Assembly: GCA_965205055.1 (NCBI GenBank)
Contig: OZ242030.1
Coordinates: 3,224,001-3,288,000 of the forward strand
DNA length: 64,000 nucleotides
Direction: 5' to 3'
Source: CBDBBY01 sp965205055
GTDB taxonomy: Bacteria; Pseudomonadota; Alphaproteobacteria; Rhodobacterales; Rhodobacteraceae
Positions 52,737 through 62,200 of this stretch are shown one piece after another. Every line of letters starts with the position of its first letter. Positions within the stretch are counted from its first letter, which is position 1. The notes under the pieces are model-generated. The model worked only from the letters and a program-made list of their open reading frames with translations. It was not told the DNA's origin and made no database searches. Made by a program: the position numbers and the translations under genes.

Positions 52737-53559
52737 GATTCGAATTCATCCAGCAAGAGTGCAGATTGCGTTTTCGTTTCAGACGTCCATGGATCCTCAA
52801 TAAACGGGTAGGCGAAGATGCCACCGATTGGACGTCTCCTTTTTGGTCGGTCTTTGACCTGAGCGTGGCGCGCGATGCCCTTCAAGAGGTATTTGGCACA
52901 TGATCTCTTGCAAGATCTGATTGGGTTTAGAGTCCAACAAGCATCTGAATTCGATATGCACACAAGGGACACCCGGCGATTTCCCGGCATGCGGGCTTGC
53001 GACACATAAAATCGCGTCAAGGGCATTGTAGCCAGAGTGCCGAAATCCGGCATACGATTCAATAAATTGTATAAACGGAACTGATATTGCGATTGCAAAA
53101 AAAATAGGGCTCTCGAATGTCGGGAGCCCTATAGAAGATTGACTGTCATACGCCGACCCTCCATCCAAAAAATTCAAATGGCAGGAATGCTTCTCCCACT
53201 TTGCCACAGGCGACTGACAGCGCCAGCCCTTCTCTTGGTTCGCTGGTTTGGTTTTTTGCCCAGCGATCAAGCTGCCAAGATGCTTCTCCCGCTCTACCTG
53301 TGACCGACCGACTGGCGGCCAACCCGCCCCCACAATATTGCGCCTCCAATAGTTCAATCAAGCACAATTTTGTTCAGGTTATGGAGTGTTGCATCACAAT
53401 CCTTATTGGGCGGCGCGCACGAGGACAGGCTGGAGTCCTGCGGTAGTCGTTTTCACGACGTTCAGGTGGCTGAAAGTTTATGTGCCTGCCCGCACCTTGC
53501 GCGCGGATGGATCTGCAAGCCGGATAACGTCTTTTCCCTCCAAAGCTGGATTTGCCGGA
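52737..53559. other. 823-base intergenic region, no gene recognised
   Basis: Only short, non-family-like frames occur here (for example 52797-53357 minus). In related genomes holA or leuS follows parB; neither is seen. The stretch therefore marks the junction between the core and the right-hand accessory region. It contains the terminator at 53097-53132. Confidence 0.4.
53097..53132 (-). terminator. Rho-independent terminator for leftward transcription
   Basis: TAGGGCTCTCGA and TCGGGAGCCCTA form a 12-bp stem with a 3-base loop at 53105-53131. Eight A residues at 53097-53104 become a T-run on the minus strand. It would end leftward transcripts coming from the toxin-antitoxin pair about 430 bases upstream, and the hairpin could also slow parB read-through. 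Confidence 0.7.
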
Positions 53560-54654
53560 TCACTGCTCGTAAATCCACTCGTATTTCGTTTTCAACGAAT
53601 TCAAACTGTTGCGCCAAGGGATCCGGCCTTCATGCTGAAGTCGGCCAACAACAATACCGGGAGAAACCCCTACCCGCCGAGCAAATGCCTTAATCGTCCC
53701 GGCGCAAAAATCCGAATTCGCGACAAATGCACTCCACTGCTTTCCGGCAATCAGCATATCGGCCGCAAATTCATTCGCCTCCCGCTCCATGTCTTCGGCG
53801 GACTGATCGAGATACTCCAAGTGAACCAGTTTTTTGCTGTGAAGCAGCAAATGACCCGCCTCGTGAAAGAAGCTGAACCAAGCCGAATCGTCAACCATCC
53901 CACGAAAGCTGAGCTGGATCAGCGCCTTATTCGGCGAAAGCCAACGCGCTGCGCCATAAACTCCAGTTCTCTTAAGGGGTTGAACAACCGCGAAGGCCAC
54001 ACCTGCTTGATTGCAAAGCTTTTCAATTGAGCTGCATCCTTCAACAATTGGCTTGTCGACAAGATTTCTGATCGTGCTTAAAGCTTTGTTGAATTGCAGC
54101 TTGGAGAACTCCTGACATCGCTGGGAATTTGCTTCAAGTTCGCCCATCCGCAGCCATGCCTCGACAATCTCGTGGTTCAGCTTTCTTCCTTCGGGTTTCC
54201 TGAATGCCGCTGAACTTTCTGCAATTCGTGTGTTCCATGCTTCCAATGACCCTAATCCGAAGAATTTCAGAAGCTCGTCAACTCGTTGCTCCGAAGTCTT
54301 CGGTTTCGCAATCAAGCCCCGCCCGACGAGCTCCGTCAATGGAACCTTCCGCAAAGATTCGAGGGCCCGCCGGTTGTTCGCGAGCTCAGCTTTTTTTGCG
54401 AGTCGAATTCGGTACATCGATTCCAAGTTGCTCCAGATTTTCGGGTTGCAATCGAGCGCCCGTCCGAACTGGACTGCCGTTTCCGGCATGATCGGTGCGT
54501 CTCCGGATATGATCTGACTTATAAGTTTGGGCGAACGTCCGCACCTTCTCGCGAACTCGGCTTGAGACAAGCCGATGTCTTCCAGCCACTCTTTTAGAAT
54601 CGATCCCGGCGTTACCGTATAGTTCGACTCGAATGGGTAAACCTCCTTGGCCAT
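53560..54654 (-). CDS. higA: HTH-ImmA/IrrE metallopeptidase fusion, HigA-like antitoxin
   Basis: The 364-residue protein from ATG 54654 (MAKEVYPFESNYTVTPGSIL) has an XRE/HigA helix-turn-helix, IGLSQAEFARRCGRSPKLIS, at about residues 26-45. The C-terminal half holds the zinc-peptidase segment WFSFFHEAGHLLLHSKK (HExxH near 265) and DMEREANEFAADMLI. It ends with KAFARRVGVSPGIVVGRLQHEG. Such fusions serve as antitoxins for HigB-type toxins or as phage-sensing regulators. It is encoded 34 bases after the toxin, the HigBA order. Confidence 0.85.
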   Translation of the reverse strand: MAKEVYPFESNYTVTPGSILKEWLEDIGLSQAEFARRCGRSPKLISQIISGDAPIMPETAVQFGRALDCNPKIWSNLESMYRIRLAKKAELANNRRALESLRKVPLTELVGRGLIAKPKTSEQRVDELLKFFGLGSLEAWNTRIAESSAAFRKPEGRKLNHEIVEAWLRMGELEANSQRCQEFSKLQFNKALSTIRNLVDKPIVEGCSSIEKLCNQAGVAFAVVQPLKRTGVYGAARWLSPNKALIQLSFRGMVDDSAWFSFFHEAGHLLLHSKKLVHLEYLDQSAEDMEREANEFAADMLIAGKQWSAFVANSDFCAGTIKAFARRVGVSPGIVVGRLQHEGRIPWRNSLNSLKTKYEWIYEQ

Positions 54655-54688
54655 TTCCAATGCTCCGTTGTTTCAGCGTGCGTTTTTC

Positions 54689-55024
54689 TCAGTGATAGTC
54701 CACTGCTAAGTCGCGGATTATCAACGCAGTTATCTCAGATTGATTCGTTTCATCGACGGCCAGCAGATGCCCGCGTTCGCAGCATGTTACGACAATAAGT
54801 CGATTGTTTTGGTCTAGCTTCACTGAGTACTGTCCTTTTCGGTCTCCTTTCAACAAGTGGATTCTCAATGGTCGGACCGACATAGCTTCCTCAAGATTCT
54901 CAACTGCCTCAAGTAACGTGAGCCTTCGCCGAATCGTCGGAGCCAGGTTCCCATAGTGCCTTTCCAACTTCCCATCGTCTTCCAACATGCGCTGCACTTT
55001 TTTTGTCGCAAAGAATAATTTCAT
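54689..55024 (-). CDS. higB: HigB/RelE-type toxin
   Basis: The 111-residue protein has a RelE-like fold pattern. MLEDDGKLERHYGNLAPTIR and RRLTLLEAVENLEE form the helices; PLRIHLLKGDRKGQYSVKLDQNNRLIV is the strand pair with the Arg and Lys typical of ribosome-dependent mRNA endonucleases. It is the first gene of the pair with the HTH-ImmA protein. The tail SEITALIIRDLAVDYH matches the proteic-killer family. Confidence 0.8.
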   Translation of the reverse strand: MKLFFATKKVQRMLEDDGKLERHYGNLAPTIRRRLTLLEAVENLEEAMSVRPLRIHLLKGDRKGQYSVKLDQNNRLIVVTCCERGHLLAVDETNQSEITALIIRDLAVDYH

Positions 55025-55752
55025 TAGATCAATAGCTTAGGTTTAAAGCAATTGCGCTCAATCCGCACAGTTGTCGACTACAGAATCGTTACCTGTTAGG
55101 TAAGGAAATAGCAACAGAAATTCAACCGGTCAGGATGCGGAAGGTCAAATGCGTGCGCCAAAGCCCTGTTTGCCGTCATATGCTGCATCGGAAACAATCG
55201 TTGGCCCGACTTCCGCGATTGGAAGACTCGTCGCGTCGCAGCCGCATGACCAATATAGGACGTGCCCTGTAGCACGCCCCGAGAGGCTGCAGAAGGCGGC
55301 ATCATTTTTTACACGGACCGACCAAGTTGATTAAGCGGTTTAGCGGGTGACCGGCACAGATCAATGGCGGCAATCGCGGGTGCCGTAATTGATGGTTGTG
55401 ATTGCCGCTTGTATCAAGCAAGCAGGCACGGCGTGCGTCGTCCGAAGGGTATCGAGTTCACGCCAATTTTCGTCGGAACGCATGGAACCAAAGGAATTCG
55501 CCCTCTCTTTCGTGCACTGCAACACGGCGATTCCGTTGGACGCCGCGATTGCGCGACGCATTTGATCGGAGCCACGTGTGGAGACAGGTTTTTCGCGGAA
55601 GCCGGGTAGACGCAGCTGGGTCGGCGAATGGATGTCCCCGGTGCCGACGGGCTTGGCTGCAAATGTAAAGCCGTTGTCTTGATGGCCTTCAGCGCGTCAC
55701 GGTGAGTTTTTCAAAGCCGTCCGCGGAAACACCGGCAAGGCGGAACCTCGTC
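55025..55752. other. 728-base gap with no recognisable gene
   Basis: Frames on both strands are short and unlike known families. The stretch contains the promoter side of the toxin-antitoxin pair and, towards 55700, the deletion junction described for the ATPase partner gene. Confidence 0.35.
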
Positions 55753-55907
55753 TCAGGTTTCCATTATAACCGGCGCGCCGATCTTGTTGGCGACGTTCGT
55801 GTAGAGGTCCGCAGCGGCTTCCGGCGCCCTGATGCCGACGATCAAGGCATACCGCGCCGCCAGATATCTCTATGCAACGAGCCCTTCCCTATTGCCGTTC
55901 GTCATGC
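55753..55907 (-). pseudogene. Almost deleted partner gene of the AAA ATPase (first and last codons remain)
   Basis: An ATG overlaps the ATPase stop (ATGA at about 55907-55904) and reads MTNGNREGLVA then TAG. In the same frame the stretch RYLAARYALIVGIRAPEAAA continues with DLYTNVANKIGAPVIMET and a proper TGA at 55755-55753. So a translationally coupled gene has kept its start and its C-terminal 37 or so codons but lost the middle. ATPases of this kind are commonly followed by a subtilisin-like (S8) peptidase whose tail has this RYALIVxIRAP style; that identity is inference. Confidence 0.45.
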
Positions 55908-56921
55908 CGACTCTGAAACCTTCGGTTTTCCGCTCCTGCTGCTCAGTCGATTGGCGGTATTCTTGCGCTCCGCGAGCATTATTCGAATTTCAGTTTCACG
56001 TACCTTTGTTCGTTGATGGATCAGAGCGTCCTTCAGCACCTCGTTCGTAGCGCGCGTCACTTCGGCGTAGTTCAGCCCTTCGGCGGCCTCGGCGAGGTGC
56101 GACCACTCCACAGGCATAACAACGTTTTCGGCGAGGCGCCTGCGAAGCAAATCCTCAATCTGCCGACGATCTGGCAGTTCGTAGTGCAATACGTCATCAA
56201 AACGACGAAAGAGCGCCGGATCAAGAATCTTGGGATGGTTGGTTGCAGCAACGACGAGGCTGTGTGATTGGTCCTGCTCAATCATTTGCAAAAAGCTGTT
56301 CAGTACGCGACGAATCTCGCCTACGTCGTTGGCAAGTCCGCGCTGCGAACCGATGGCATCGAACTCGTCAAAGAAATACACCCCTCGGGTGCGGCCGGTA
56401 GCATCAAACACCAGCCTTAGCTTGGCGGCTGTCTCTCCCATGAATTTCGTGATGAGGCCGTCCAGCCTGATCAGAAAAAGCGGAAGCCCGAGCTCGCCGG
56501 CGAGAATGGACGCCGTCATGGTCTTTCCGGTTCCTGGCGGCCCGACTAGCAGAAGTTTACGCCTCGGCGACAGGCAGTGATTCAGGATCCTTCCTGCGTG
56601 GCGCTGCTCGCGAATAACCCGTTCAATCTGCGAAGAGAGAGGTTTGCCTAAAATCATCTCTTTCAGCCTATCCTTCGGGTAGGAGGCCTCCAAAATGTCC
56701 GCCAACTCGCCGCGCGGACGACCAATGGGCACCGGCGCTCCGGCTTTACGCCGACCTTTGGCGTTGTCGATCATGGCTCGCAGGTCTTCGGCCAGTTTGC
56801 CGTGGCCCCGCCGCGCTTCATGGGCGGCGACTTGCATAGCAACCGAGAAGAAGCGATCATCGTCGCCCTCAAGATGCGATTTCAGCAGTGCCTTGAGTTG
56901 GGCGGCGTTAGCCACGGACAT
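55902..56921 (-). CDS. AAA+ ATPase, FtsH/spastin-like core
   Basis: The 339-residue protein has a helical N-terminal domain (about 100 residues) with GRPRGELADILEASYPKDRL. The AAA core has Walker A LLLVGPPGTGKTMTAS near residue 125 and Walker B GVYFFDEFDAIGSQRG near 180. Sensor 1 VVAATNHPKILDPALFRRFDDVL near 225 includes the arginine fingers. The small C-terminal domain is present. Similar stand-alone ATPases pair with S8 peptidases in accessory loci. Here the partner is gutted, so the ATPase may be non-functional in practice although intact. Confidence 0.85.
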   Translation of the reverse strand: MSVANAAQLKALLKSHLEGDDDRFFSVAMQVAAHEARRGHGKLAEDLRAMIDNAKGRRKAGAPVPIGRPRGELADILEASYPKDRLKEMILGKPLSSQIERVIREQRHAGRILNHCLSPRRKLLLVGPPGTGKTMTASILAGELGLPLFLIRLDGLITKFMGETAAKLRLVFDATGRTRGVYFFDEFDAIGSQRGLANDVGEIRRVLNSFLQMIEQDQSHSLVVAATNHPKILDPALFRRFDDVLHYELPDRRQIEDLLRRRLAENVVMPVEWSHLAEAAEGLNYAEVTRATNEVLKDALIHQRTKVRETEIRIMLAERKNTANRLSSRSGKPKVSESA

Positions 56922-57695
56922 TATCCTGTTGCCGCGTTCGTTGTTTCAAGCCAAGTACACCTTCATCACCACTTCTCCAATGTTTTTGCCAACCTTGATG
57001 CCGATGGGACCGGACGCGGAGTTGGAGGCGGCGGTTCGCCTTGCAGTGCGCTAAAGGGTCAGCCTCGTCCGCGTGGCGAGCCGCGTGAAGCGCCCGCATC
57101 AATGTCGTCAAGGTGCTGGTTGGGTCCTTGCGGAATTCCTGGGTCCGTCATTGCGGCAATGCAAACACGAATACCCCGCCCCCGGAAAACCCTTCTTCAA
57201 GTAAACTCGATTCGCCATGCCGAGGGCGACCACAATTCCATCGAGCCGCGCAGTTCATCGCGGTGCTCAACAAAAATCTTCAAATGCATCGCCGCCGGCT
57301 CGGATATTGGTTCGACCTGTGCAGCGACCAAGTCGGGCCGTTGACGATGGGATGGTGCGACAACCAAGTTTCGCACGAGCGTATCAGGTCGACCAAGATG
57401 GGCCGTGCGGCAAATCCATGCCGTGCAAAGCGTGATCTACCTGAAACCCTCGGAAGAAAACTCTTCAAGAGTGCCAAAGTAAAATTCCTCAGTCTGAGAC
57501 CTGAGATTTTGTTCTGGCCGGTGCAGGTGGCCCGAATATCCGATGCCGCACAGGTCCATGAAGGATCTCGGTTGGCTGAACATGAAGGTAATTCAGGCCG
57601 TTGTGAAGAAGGTCGCGCATGTGACATCCGCGCGGACCGCAAGCCAAACCGGAACTCGCAAAGCACTGAAAATCAATCCGATTTAGGCCAAGCAG
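56922..57695. other. 774-base gap with a possible IS-end motif
   Basis: No gene recognised. At 57473-57490 the sequence GCCAAAGTAAAATTCCTC resembles GCCAAAGTAAAACTCCCC at 62876-62893 (16 of 18 bases, same orientation), of the kind found repeated in IS21-like ends. Long plus-strand frames here (such as 57113-57844) are not family-like and run antisense to the next gene. Confidence 0.35.
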
Positions 57696-58916
57696 CTAAG
57701 CCCATAGACTTGAAAATGGCGCGGCCCGCAAGTTCTCGCCGAAAGTTGCCGCTTGGTCGTGGTCGTAGAGGACAATGCCCTGCACGAAGTTCTCGCCGCA
57801 AGCGGAGGCGAGCTTTCTCAAGCCTGAAAAGTCTTTGGCCGTAACAGTCGCGGACGCTTTGACTTCGATTCCAACGACTTCGCCGCGGAGGTTTTCAACT
57901 ACCAAATCGACCTCGCTTCCGTCCTTGTTTCGGAAATGGGAGAAGAAATAATGTTGATCGCTCCAACTCGCCAGTTTCTTGATTTCTCCGAAGACGAAGG
58001 CTTCGAGGATCGCTCCGAACTTTGTCCTGTCTTTCTCGATTTGCACCGGTGAAACGCCTTTAAGCGTCGAGACGAGCCCGGAATCAAGGAAATGCAGCTT
58101 CGGCGACTTGATCAGCCGTTTCAGCTTGTTCGTATACCAAGGCTGCAATGAATCAATCAGGTAGAGACTTTCGAAAACCCGCATGTACTTTTGCGTAGTG
58201 ACGTGATTCATGCCCAGCGCCGACCCGATAGCAGAATAGTTCACCAGCTGTCCTGCGTATTCCGCGAGGACGCGTAGAAGCTTAGGCATGACGGCAAGTT
58301 GTTCCATCGAAGCGATGTCGCGCGCATCTCGTTGGATGATGGCGTTGATGTAGCTCAAATGCCAGCTTTGTCGTCGAGGCCATTGAGTGCGTTCAACGAC
58401 TTCGGGATAGCCGCCAGCCAGAACAAGCTCTACCAGATATTTGCCGAGGGCCGGTTCGCCTGAGATCGGCGTTTTGCCCGAGAACGCATCGTCCAGAAAG
58501 CGCCCCTTTCCCCGTCTGATTTCGGCCTGTGATAGCGGCAGAAGCTGGATGACCTCCATGCGCCCCGCAAGGGATTCCGCGACTCTCGGTACCGTCATCA
58601 GGTTGGCCGAACCGGTCAACAGAAAACGCCCCGGGCGCTTGTCTTTGTCAACCTCGGTTTTGATCGCCAAAAGCAGTTCCGGCGCTCGCTGAACTTCGTC
58701 GATGACGGCGCGGTCGACGTCGCGGAGAAAACCGACCGGATCTGTTTTTGCAAAGTGGAGCTGGGTCGCATCGTCGAGCGTCAGGAATGGCCTGTCCTCG
58801 TCCGCAATTTCGGTAGCGAGGGTTGTTTTGCCGGATTGGCGCGGACCTGCGATCAAAGCGACGCGCGTGTCAGCCAGAGCTTCTTCAATGCGCTTCTTGC
58901 TTAATCGCGGATACAT
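57696..58916 (-). CDS. AAA_14/DUF4143 ATP-binding protein
   Basis: The 406-residue protein from ATG 58916 (MYPRLSKKRIEEALADTRVA) has Walker A AGPRQSGKTTLATEI near residue 24 and Walker B AVIDEVQRAPELLLAIK near 77. LLTGSANLMTVPRVAESLAGR is near 105. The DUF4143 part has GGYPEVVERT, then a winged-helix NYSAIGSALGMNHVTTQKYM and the nuclease-like GSEVDLVVENLRGEVVGIEVKA near 350 (D...E-x-K). These ATPases are common in accessory regions; function is unresolved. It lies downstream of a seven-unit 22/23-bp repeat array, so the array is in its leader. Confidence 0.88.
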   Translation of the reverse strand: MYPRLSKKRIEEALADTRVALIAGPRQSGKTTLATEIADEDRPFLTLDDATQLHFAKTDPVGFLRDVDRAVIDEVQRAPELLLAIKTEVDKDKRPGRFLLTGSANLMTVPRVAESLAGRMEVIQLLPLSQAEIRRGKGRFLDDAFSGKTPISGEPALGKYLVELVLAGGYPEVVERTQWPRRQSWHLSYINAIIQRDARDIASMEQLAVMPKLLRVLAEYAGQLVNYSAIGSALGMNHVTTQKYMRVFESLYLIDSLQPWYTNKLKRLIKSPKLHFLDSGLVSTLKGVSPVQIEKDRTKFGAILEAFVFGEIKKLASWSDQHYFFSHFRNKDGSEVDLVVENLRGEVVGIEVKASATVTAKDFSGLRKLASACGENFVQGIVLYDHDQAATFGENLRAAPFSSLWA

Positions 58917-58935
58917 GAGGACACTCGCTGCAGTT

Positions 58936-59096
58936 CGACCAATTGAAAGGCTAAGCCCCGTCCACCTGTAACAGTAATTGCGACTGATTGAAAGATCAAA
59001 CTCGACCAACTGAAAGAATCAGATACGTCCAACCGTAAAAATCTATTCGGCCATCTGAAATCATGGAGCCGGCCAATTAAAAGATGTCGGCGCGTT
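58936..59096. repeat. Seven-unit degenerate 22/23-bp tandem array, consensus CGNCCAANTGAAAG plus 8-9 variable bases
   Basis: Unit starts are 58936, 58959, 58981, 59003, 59026, 59048 and 59070, spaced 23, 22, 22, 23, 22 and 22 bases. Examples: CGACCAATTGAAAG, CGACTGATTGAAAG, CGACCAACTGAAAG, CGTCCAACCGTAAA, CGGCCATCTGAAA, CGGCCAATTAAAAG. The first 14 bases are conserved and the rest vary. Weaker units may continue at 59097 and 59121. The array ends 20 bases before the DUF4143 ATPase ATG (leftward), so a DNA-binding protein could line up on one face every two helical turns. No CRISPR-like palindrome or exact repeat exists. Confidence 0.8.
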
Positions 59097-59248
59097 CGGC
59101 CATCCAAGCGTCGCCGATTCCGCTATTGAAGCGGCATGTTCGGAGAGTCTCTTTGAATGCAGATTGGAAACCGGCCGGGCGGAGATTCCGGACGCCAAGA
59201 AAACGCGATACTCAACTGCAGATCGCCAGTTTGATCCCCTCGCTTCGC
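59097..59248. other. Spacer between the repeat array and the helicase-nuclease gene
   Basis: About 150 bases with two possible extra degenerate repeat units (59097, 59121). Nothing else is recognised. Confidence 0.35.
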
Positions 59249-62200
59249 TTATGCGTCCCGCCCGACCATCCCGGTTTCTTCGCCCCGCAGAAGCGCGCGC
59301 AATGCTTTGTCCAGGCGCTCCGTTACCGCTTCGTGCTCGCGCCACCAATCGGGGGACCACACCCTCAGCAGAGTCCATCCTTTGCCCTCAAGCACCCGCT
59401 GGCGCAATCGATCGCGGTCACGGGCGGTTTTGCTTCCATGGTACTGCGCTCCATCGGCCTCAATTCCCGCCAAGTAGCGTCCGGGTTCGTTCGGATCCAC
59501 CACTCCGATATCGATGCGGTATCCGCTCACGCCGATCTGCGGCACAAGCAGCCAGCCCCTCGCTTCCAGCGCCGAGGCAATCTGCTCTTCCAGCGGCGAT
59601 TCGTACCCGCCTAAACTGTCGCCGTCATTCCGATCATCGCCCGTCGCGACAAGCGTTCCTGTCGCCGCGTATTTCAGGAACGCCTTCAAATCCTGCACGC
59701 CTCTCGGGCTCTGCGGAGTGCCGATGCGCTCGCGTTCAAGGCTCGTCACCACGATCATGCGCCGCCGCGCCCGCGTAAGCGCCACGTTCAGACGCCGCTC
59801 GCCTCCCCGACCGTTGAGCGGGCCGAAGTGGCTCCTCTGCCGCCCTGCCGGGTCGGGGCCGAACGTGGTGCTCAGCACCACGACGTCGCGCTCGTCACCT
59901 TGAGCCGTCTCCAAGTTTTTGACACACGGAGCGTCGCGCTCCGGCGCGTGCCAGAAAGCCTCCAGCTCAGGGGTTTCTTCCCGGGCTTTGTCCAGCAAAT
60001 CCTCTACCAGACGCTGCTGCTTCTTGTTGAAGGTGACCACGCCGATGCTTTGCGTCAAGCCGTCCGGCCCCAGAACGTGACTGCCCACCAAGTCCGCGAC
60101 CCGTTTGGCTTCTTCGACGTTTCGTTGCGCTTCGTAGGTGCCGCCCGCCTCAATGCAGGCGACGGCTTGAGCATCGCGCTCCGGATCCGGGAACGTGACC
60201 AGCGACCCGCCATAGTAAGCTCGGTTCGAGAACGCGATGAGCGCTTCATGGCGGCTTCGGTAGTGGAAAGTCAGCCGATGCAAGGGCATGCTGCGCCCGA
60301 GCGCCAAGTCAAGCACGCTTTCCGTGCTTCCAGGATCATCTTCGTCTTCATCGTCCTCATCATCGGAGCGTTGGAAGAATGCAGTCGGCGGCATCTGCTT
60401 CGGATCGCCCGCGAGGATCACCTGCTCCGTGCGCGCCAATACTCCCACGGCGTCCTCGGGCCGGATCTGGCTGGCTTCGTCCATCAGAACCAAGTCCGCC
60501 CCGAAATCCTCGGGCAGCGTCCGCGCCGCATCCAAAGGCGACAGCATCAGGCATGGCTTAAGCTTCGGAGCCAATGTCGAGCACTCGGCCAGGATTCTGC
60601 GCAGGGGCTTCGCGGACCGGCGCTTGCGGGCCTCGTTCAGCAGCGTTTTCGCCTCCCTGCGCAGCGCCGTCTCCTCTCGTCCGCGAGCGGAAAGATCCGG
60701 CAGCGTGCAGCGATCGTCGCACAGCCGGCTCACTTCCTGCGCAGCTTCGCCGCCGGTCCATTGGTCTTCGCTCGCGCGAAAGCGCGCCAGATGATCGTCG
60801 TGCGCCGCGTTGCTCCAGTGCCGGAGTGCCGGATCTTCGGTCAGCCACTGATCGACCCAGCCAGCCCACCAGCCTCGGCGAAGCCCGTCCTCCAGCTGCT
60901 CCAACTCGCTCCGGTCGCCCTTGCGGGCCGTTTCCACTGCTGATTCCAGCGCGTTTCCGCAAGCGTTCAACCATTGTTCTTCACGCTTCGACAGAGCTTG
61001 GACTTCCAGCGCGCCTTCAAGTTTCGCAATTTGGCGCGGGTCGGCCAACAATTCCACCGCTTCGCCGTCCAAGTTCGGCGCATGCGCATCCCGGGCTGCC
61101 GCCATATCGAGCTTGCCCTTGGCTTGTTTCGCCGCGACGGTTGTTGACCTTGCGTGACGTCTGAGGCCGATGCGTCGCCACCATCCCGACAACCCTCCGC
61201 CTGCGGCCTCGGACACTGCGCGGTTCGCCTCGCGGGCTTCGGATTCCGCCGTTCGCAAGGCGCGTGACGCTTCGGCGATGCGTTTGGCCTGCGCGGAAGC
61301 GTTCATGCCTCGCTCCGCTCGCACTTGGTCGAAGGTGCGGGTCTCGATTTCGTTCAGCCCGGCGCGCATTCGCACGATCTTGCCCAAGACCGAGAGACGC
61401 ATCTCCAGCATCTCTTGCAAATCGCCGGCTTCCGCGTCGGGCAAGGGGTGCGCGACTCGCCCCTCCGATGCGCCGGCCTGCTCCATTGCCCAGCGCAGCG
61501 TAACGCCGTCGCCCGCCCCGCGGTCGCGGTGCATCGCCTCGGCGTATGCGTTCAGCCAATCCCGATGGGCCGTGCTTGCCGTTTGAGCGCTGTGTTTTCC
61601 CGGCGATTGCTCCGCCCTTTGCTTGTTCTCGTAAGCGGCTTCCAAAGCCTGACCGAGCTCCTTGGACGGATGCGTCTCTCCGCCTCCGCCATGCAGATCC
61701 AGGCACCACTTCATCAAACCCGCTTGCTCAAGGCGTGTTGCAACGGCTTCGATGGCTGCGCGCTTCTCGGCGCAGAACAGCACGCGCCGCCCGGCTGCTA
61801 TCTGGGTCGCAATGATGTTCGCGATGGTCTGGCTCTTGCCGGTCCCCGGCGGTCCTTCCAGCACGAAGCTTCGCCCGTCCAGCGCCATTGCCACAGCCTC
61901 CAGCTGGCTGGCGTCCGTCTCGATGGGGCAAGGCAAGTCGTGACGGCTTCGGGTCGCCTCCAGAACGCGAGCGTCGCAGTTCGCTCCGCTGCCGCCGAAG
62001 CCTGCGTCCGTCTCGCGACCCAACAGTTCTTGCGCCACCGCCCCGAGTGTTTCGAGTCCTTGCTCGCCGAGCCGTCCCAACTCGCTCCAAAGGGCCAAGC
62101 GCTGGAATTCGAAGATGCCGAGCACCGCGGCAGGCGTGACAGAGAATTGTTGCGCGCCTGCTTCGGCCAATTGTTTCCGGACATCCTCCAGAAGACCTGC

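Noticed and set aside
58936..59110. CRISPR array
   Set aside because: Repeats are only 14 conserved bases with 8-9 variable bases, degenerate, not palindromic, and no cas gene is in the window.
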